Shown here: piece by piece, positions 61,786-64,000 of the stretch
Position numbering within the stretch: the stretch's first letter is position 1
How the letters are laid out: each line of letters begins with the position of its first letter
NCBI GenBank assembly: GCA_903642325.1
Contig: CAHJWM010000004.1
Location: 62,001-126,000, forward strand
Direction: 5' to 3'
Source of the DNA: Myxococcales bacterium
GTDB lineage: Bacteria; Myxococcota_A; Polyangia; Polyangiales; Polyangiaceae
Length of the DNA stretch: 64,000 nt
Program-made: the position numbers and the translations under genes
Notes under the pieces: generated by a model
Seen by the model: the letters and a program-made list of their open reading frames with translations, nothing else
The model's database searches: none
What the model was told of the DNA's origin: nothing

Positions 61786-63074
61786 GCCAAGACGAGAAGC
61801 ACGACGGTGGCGTTCCTAGTCCATCGCAGCGCGCACGCCGCATGCTCGTGGTCATCACGGCTGTCCTCCTGTTCAGCGCGGCCGTGGTGCTGGTGATCAC
61901 CTGGCTGTTTGGTCGGCGGGCTGAGGCGAAAAACCGGAAACAGCGTGAAAATGTGGAGCAAGCAGGACCGAAGCTCGTCGTGATGAAGGTCGAGGCCTCG
62001 GCCCGCGATCGAGAGCTGACGTTACCGGGCGACGTCCGAGGCTTCGAGCAAATCACGTTGTACGCGAAGATTGCTGGATACGTGCGGACGATCAAGGTGG
62101 AACGCGGCGAGCACGTGGAGCGCGGTCAGGTGCTGGGCATCATCGAGTCACCGGAGAACGACCAAGACGTGATATCCGCCCGCTCGGACGCGGTGATCAA
62201 GCACGTGAACGCCGAACGCGCGCGGCGCCTGGTCGTGCCCGGCGTCATCTCGGAGATGGATAAAGACTTGGCAGAAAACGACGAGCGTCGCGCGCAGGCC
62301 ACGCTCGACCGCTTGAATTTCGTCAAAGGTTACGAAACCGTGCGCGCGCCCTTTGCCGGTATCGTTACAGCGCGCTACGTGGACGCGGGCGCGCTGATGC
62401 CTGCGGCGACGGGCTCGACGGCCAGCGCTCAACCGCTGGTTGACCTAGCGCGCGTCGATATGCTTCGCGTGTTCGTGTACGTGGGGCAAGACACCGCCCC
62501 ATTTTTGACCGTTGGAGATTCGGTTATGATCTGGCAGGACGAGCTGCCAGAAAAGCAGATCCATGCCCGGATCACGCGCTGCGCGGCCGCTCTCGATCAG
62601 CGCACGCGGCGCATGCAGTGCGAGATCGTGCTCGACAACCGCACCTGGGGCCTGCTGCCGGGCACTTCCGTTCATGTGCGCCTGCAGATTAAAGCCGGAA
62701 ATGCCCCAGACGTCCCGAGCGAGGCGCTCGTGATCAGAGAGGGCAAAAATTGGCTCGCCACGGTGAGAGACCGCAAAATCCAGTTGGTCGAGGTCGAGGT
62801 AGGAGCAACCGACGGGAAACAAGTTCGTATCCTGCGCGGCATTGCCCCGGGGGATGTCATTGCGCTGAACGTGCCGGTTGAGCTCGAGAACGACAGCGCG
62901 GTGCAGCCGGTCGATAAGGGTCCGGAAAAACCAGCGCCTGACACTGCCTCCAGCGCTCGCGCGGCCGCTGATGCGGCGAGTGAATCCACGCCGCGCGAAC
63001 GCACGCTGGGCGTCGCGCGCGACGACCAGAAGCACAACGGCTCCGACGTCACGACGCCGGCGCTTCCGCGCTGA
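61782..63074 (+). CDS. Efflux RND periplasmic adaptor subunit
   Basis: Membrane fusion protein of 430 residues, start at ATG 61782 overlapping the permease stop (ATGA), with GGAGG upstream. N-terminal transmembrane anchor about 22-43. Lipoyl/barrel-sandwich motif: FEQITLYAKIAGYVRTIKVE, RGEHVERGQVLGIIESPEND, then helical hairpin, YETVRAPFAGIVTARYVDAGAL and a beta-barrel with TGKQ/ILRGIAPGDVI. The C-terminal tail of about 60 residues is hydrophilic and Ala/Ser-rich. Links the permease to an outer-membrane channel encoded elsewhere. Confidence 0.93.
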   Translation: MSQDEKHDGGVPSPSQRARRMLVVITAVLLFSAAVVLVITWLFGRRAEAKNRKQRENVEQAGPKLVVMKVEASARDRELTLPGDVRGFEQITLYAKIAGYVRTIKVERGEHVERGQVLGIIESPENDQDVISARSDAVIKHVNAERARRLVVPGVISEMDKDLAENDERRAQATLDRLNFVKGYETVRAPFAGIVTARYVDAGALMPAATGSTASAQPLVDLARVDMLRVFVYVGQDTAPFLTVGDSVMIWQDELPEKQIHARITRCAAALDQRTRRMQCEIVLDNRTWGLLPGTSVHVRLQIKAGNAPDVPSEALVIREGKNWLATVRDRKIQLVEVEVGATDGKQVRILRGIAPGDVIALNVPVELENDSAVQPVDKGPEKPAPDTASSARAAADAASESTPRERTLGVARDDQKHNGSDVTTPALPR

Positions 63075-63202
63075 GCGTGGCATCGGCCTCCTCGGACGAG
63101 TGTCAAGTCAGGCGCACGTGGCCAGACCTCGACGCGCGACCCACGCAGAGTGAGCGCTCATTACCAGCAGTTGCGCCGCGGCTAGCCCAAGACCCGCGCC
63201 AT

Positions 63203-63227
63203 GATTGCTCGTACGATACGAACAATC
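63203..63227. promoter_or_regulatory. 25-bp imperfect palindrome, candidate operator
   Basis: Arms GATTG-C-TCGTA and TACGA-A-CAATC flank a CGA centre; only one base pair within the arms (C opposite A) is mismatched. It lies 168 bases before the GAF-domain gene start. The size and symmetry fit a dimeric helix-turn-helix operator. No regulator gene for it is seen nearby apart from the truncated gene itself. Confidence 0.5.
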
Positions 63228-63259
63228 CTGACCGCTGTCCTCGTCGATCGGCCGTCCTT

Positions 63260-63287
63260 AGCGCGTCGTCGGCAGCGCGTCGTCGGC
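63260..63287 (+). repeat. Perfect 14-bp tandem repeat
   Basis: AGCGCGTCGTCGGC occurs twice in a row (63260-63273, 63274-63287) in the leader region of the GAF-domain gene, between the 25-bp palindrome and the start codon. Confidence 0.75.
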
Positions 63288-63394
63288 GCAGCCATGCATG
63301 GCGCGCGTGTCCCGTCCTCACCGTGCCGGAGCCTGACGCGAGCTACGCCGTGAAGCGTTGAAGCACGCAATGAGCTCTGCCATGCTCGAAGCGT

Positions 63395-64000
63395 ATGAAG
63401 AGTCCTAGCGCGGCCGTTGGCGATCGCCGGACGGGCCCGGCCGCCGGCCGTCCCTCCCCGGAGGTGCTGATCGCGGTGGCCGAGGTCGGCCGTGAGCTCG
63501 CGGCCTCCGGCGCCCGCGAGGCGCGCTTGGGAGGCGCTCTGCGCGTGCTGGAACGGCGGCTCGGGGCGGGGCGCTCGGTTATCTACTCTGCCAATGCGGG
63601 CGCGCGCTCGCTGACGGTGGATGCCTCGCATGGCCTGGACCCAGACGCGTTTCGCCCGCGGTTTTCTGCGGGAGCGGCGGGGCGGGTCGCGGCGACGGGA
63701 CAGCCCGTGGTGGTGCCCGTCCTGCGCCACGACCCGATGGCGCTGTCCGAGATCGCGGACCTAGCGCGTTGGTCCGACGGGGGCTGGAACCTGGTTGCGG
63801 TACCCGTCACGGCGCGGGGTCGCTGCGTTGGCGTATTGTGCGCGTATTTCCGGCATCGCGATCCTGCCGGTTTCGCCGAACGCCTGGGTGTGTTGGACGT
63901 CGTCGCGGGCCTGATCGGCAAGATCTTACGCGAGGACGAAAAGCGCAATTCTGCGGCGGGCTTGATCGAAACTCCCGCGCTCGGACCTGCCGCCACGCAG
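63395..64000 (+). CDS. GAF-domain regulator, N-terminal part (NifA/sigma-54 activator-like, truncated)
   Basis: The gene is cut by the right edge; 202 codons from ATG 63395 (MKSPSAAVGDRR) are open throughout. Residues about 22-180 form a GAF domain: PEVLIAVAEVGRELAASGAR, RRLGAGRSVIYSANAGARSL, FSAGAAGRVAATGQPVVVP, NLVAVPVTARGRCVGVLCAYF and LDVVAGLIGKILREDEKR. The GRV-x-x-TGQPVVVP and VAVPV...VGVL text is like the N-terminal GAF of NifA-type sigma-54 activators, where an AAA+ domain would follow. The AAA+ part lies outside the window, so the NtrC-family call is inferred. Preceded by the palindrome and tandem repeat. Confidence 0.75.
   Translation, partial: MKSPSAAVGDRRTGPAAGRPSPEVLIAVAEVGRELAASGAREARLGGALRVLERRLGAGRSVIYSANAGARSLTVDASHGLDPDAFRPRFSAGAAGRVAATGQPVVVPVLRHDPMALSEIADLARWSDGGWNLVAVPVTARGRCVGVLCAYFRHRDPAGFAERLGVLDVVAGLIGKILREDEKRNSAAGLIETPALGPAATQ

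Larger units (their letters stand above)
63075..63394. other. Intergenic region with dyad and tandem repeat
   Basis: About 320 bases between the adaptor gene and the GAF-domain gene. It contains a 25-bp near-palindrome at 63203-63227 and a perfect 14-bp tandem repeat at 63260-63287 (both listed separately). No gene was recognised; no sigma-54 -24/-12 element (GG-N10-GC with TGGC/TTGC) was found on a quick reading. Confidence 0.45.

Overview
The window looks like chromosomal DNA of a high-GC myxobacterium, probably a Polyangiales/Sorangiineae relative. The evidence is many lipoproteins with Gly/Ser-rich low-complexity linkers, an M28 peptidase with a MYXO-CTERM-like tail, a fibro-slime domain protein, a kinase with a PEGA domain, a TonB-dependent receptor carrying its own TonB_C-like domain, and dense two-component signalling. 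No tRNA, rRNA, insertion sequence, prophage or CRISPR array was seen. GTG and TTG starts and 4-nt ATGA/GTGA/TTGA overlaps are common.

Layout: (1) 1-6.8 kb, surface and secreted proteins: basic-secretory-like metalloprotein (5' truncated), M28 peptidase, c-type-cytochrome-like lipoprotein, DUF1554 lipoprotein, porin, fibro-slime lipoprotein. (2) 6.9-18.9 kb, signalling and stress: XRE-type response regulator, lipoprotein, Cu/Zn SOD, zinc-ribbon membrane protein, ProA, hybrid histidine kinase, NikR, single-domain response regulator, CPCC protein, cation/proton antiporter with TrkA-like partner, CsbD. (3) 19-25.9 kb, housekeeping: transketolase, AI-2E family permease, PRPP synthetase and small secreted proteins. 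(4) 25.9-35.4 kb, a PQQ region: TIGR03866-like beta-propeller, LuxR-type two-component pair, cupredoxin-like lipoprotein, TonB-dependent receptor, then pqqA-pqqB-pqqC-pqqD-pqqE. pqqA encodes 28 residues and is followed by a strong hairpin before pqqB. (5) 35.5-40 kb: Ser/Thr kinase coupled to a TPR-like protein, and a PstS-like lipoprotein. (6) 40.7-48.4 kb: YihY membrane protein, then a leftward molybdoenzyme operon resembling paoABCD (2Fe-2S, FAD/4Fe-4S and Moco subunits, XdhC chaperone, MocA, HAD phosphatase). (7) 48.7-58.2 kb: NHEJ pair ku-ligD, frameshifted flavin amine oxidase, esterase lipoprotein, AlkB-like dioxygenase, DUF4142 and DUF6496 proteins, outer-membrane phospholipase A, UdgX-like glycosylase. 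(8) 58.4-64 kb: RND efflux permease and adaptor, then the start of a GAF-domain regulator cut by the window end.

The two coherent biochemical units are the PQQ region and the Mo-dependent aldehyde oxidoreductase operon; both make periplasmic or redox cofactor machinery. No PQQ-dependent dehydrogenase is encoded here, so the consumer of PQQ must lie elsewhere or PQQ is exchanged. The most unusual points are the cupredoxin-like/TonB receptor pair beside pqqABCDE, the pqqA-pqqB hairpin, and an N-terminal fusion that places a Tat-like motif in the middle of the PaoA-like subunit.
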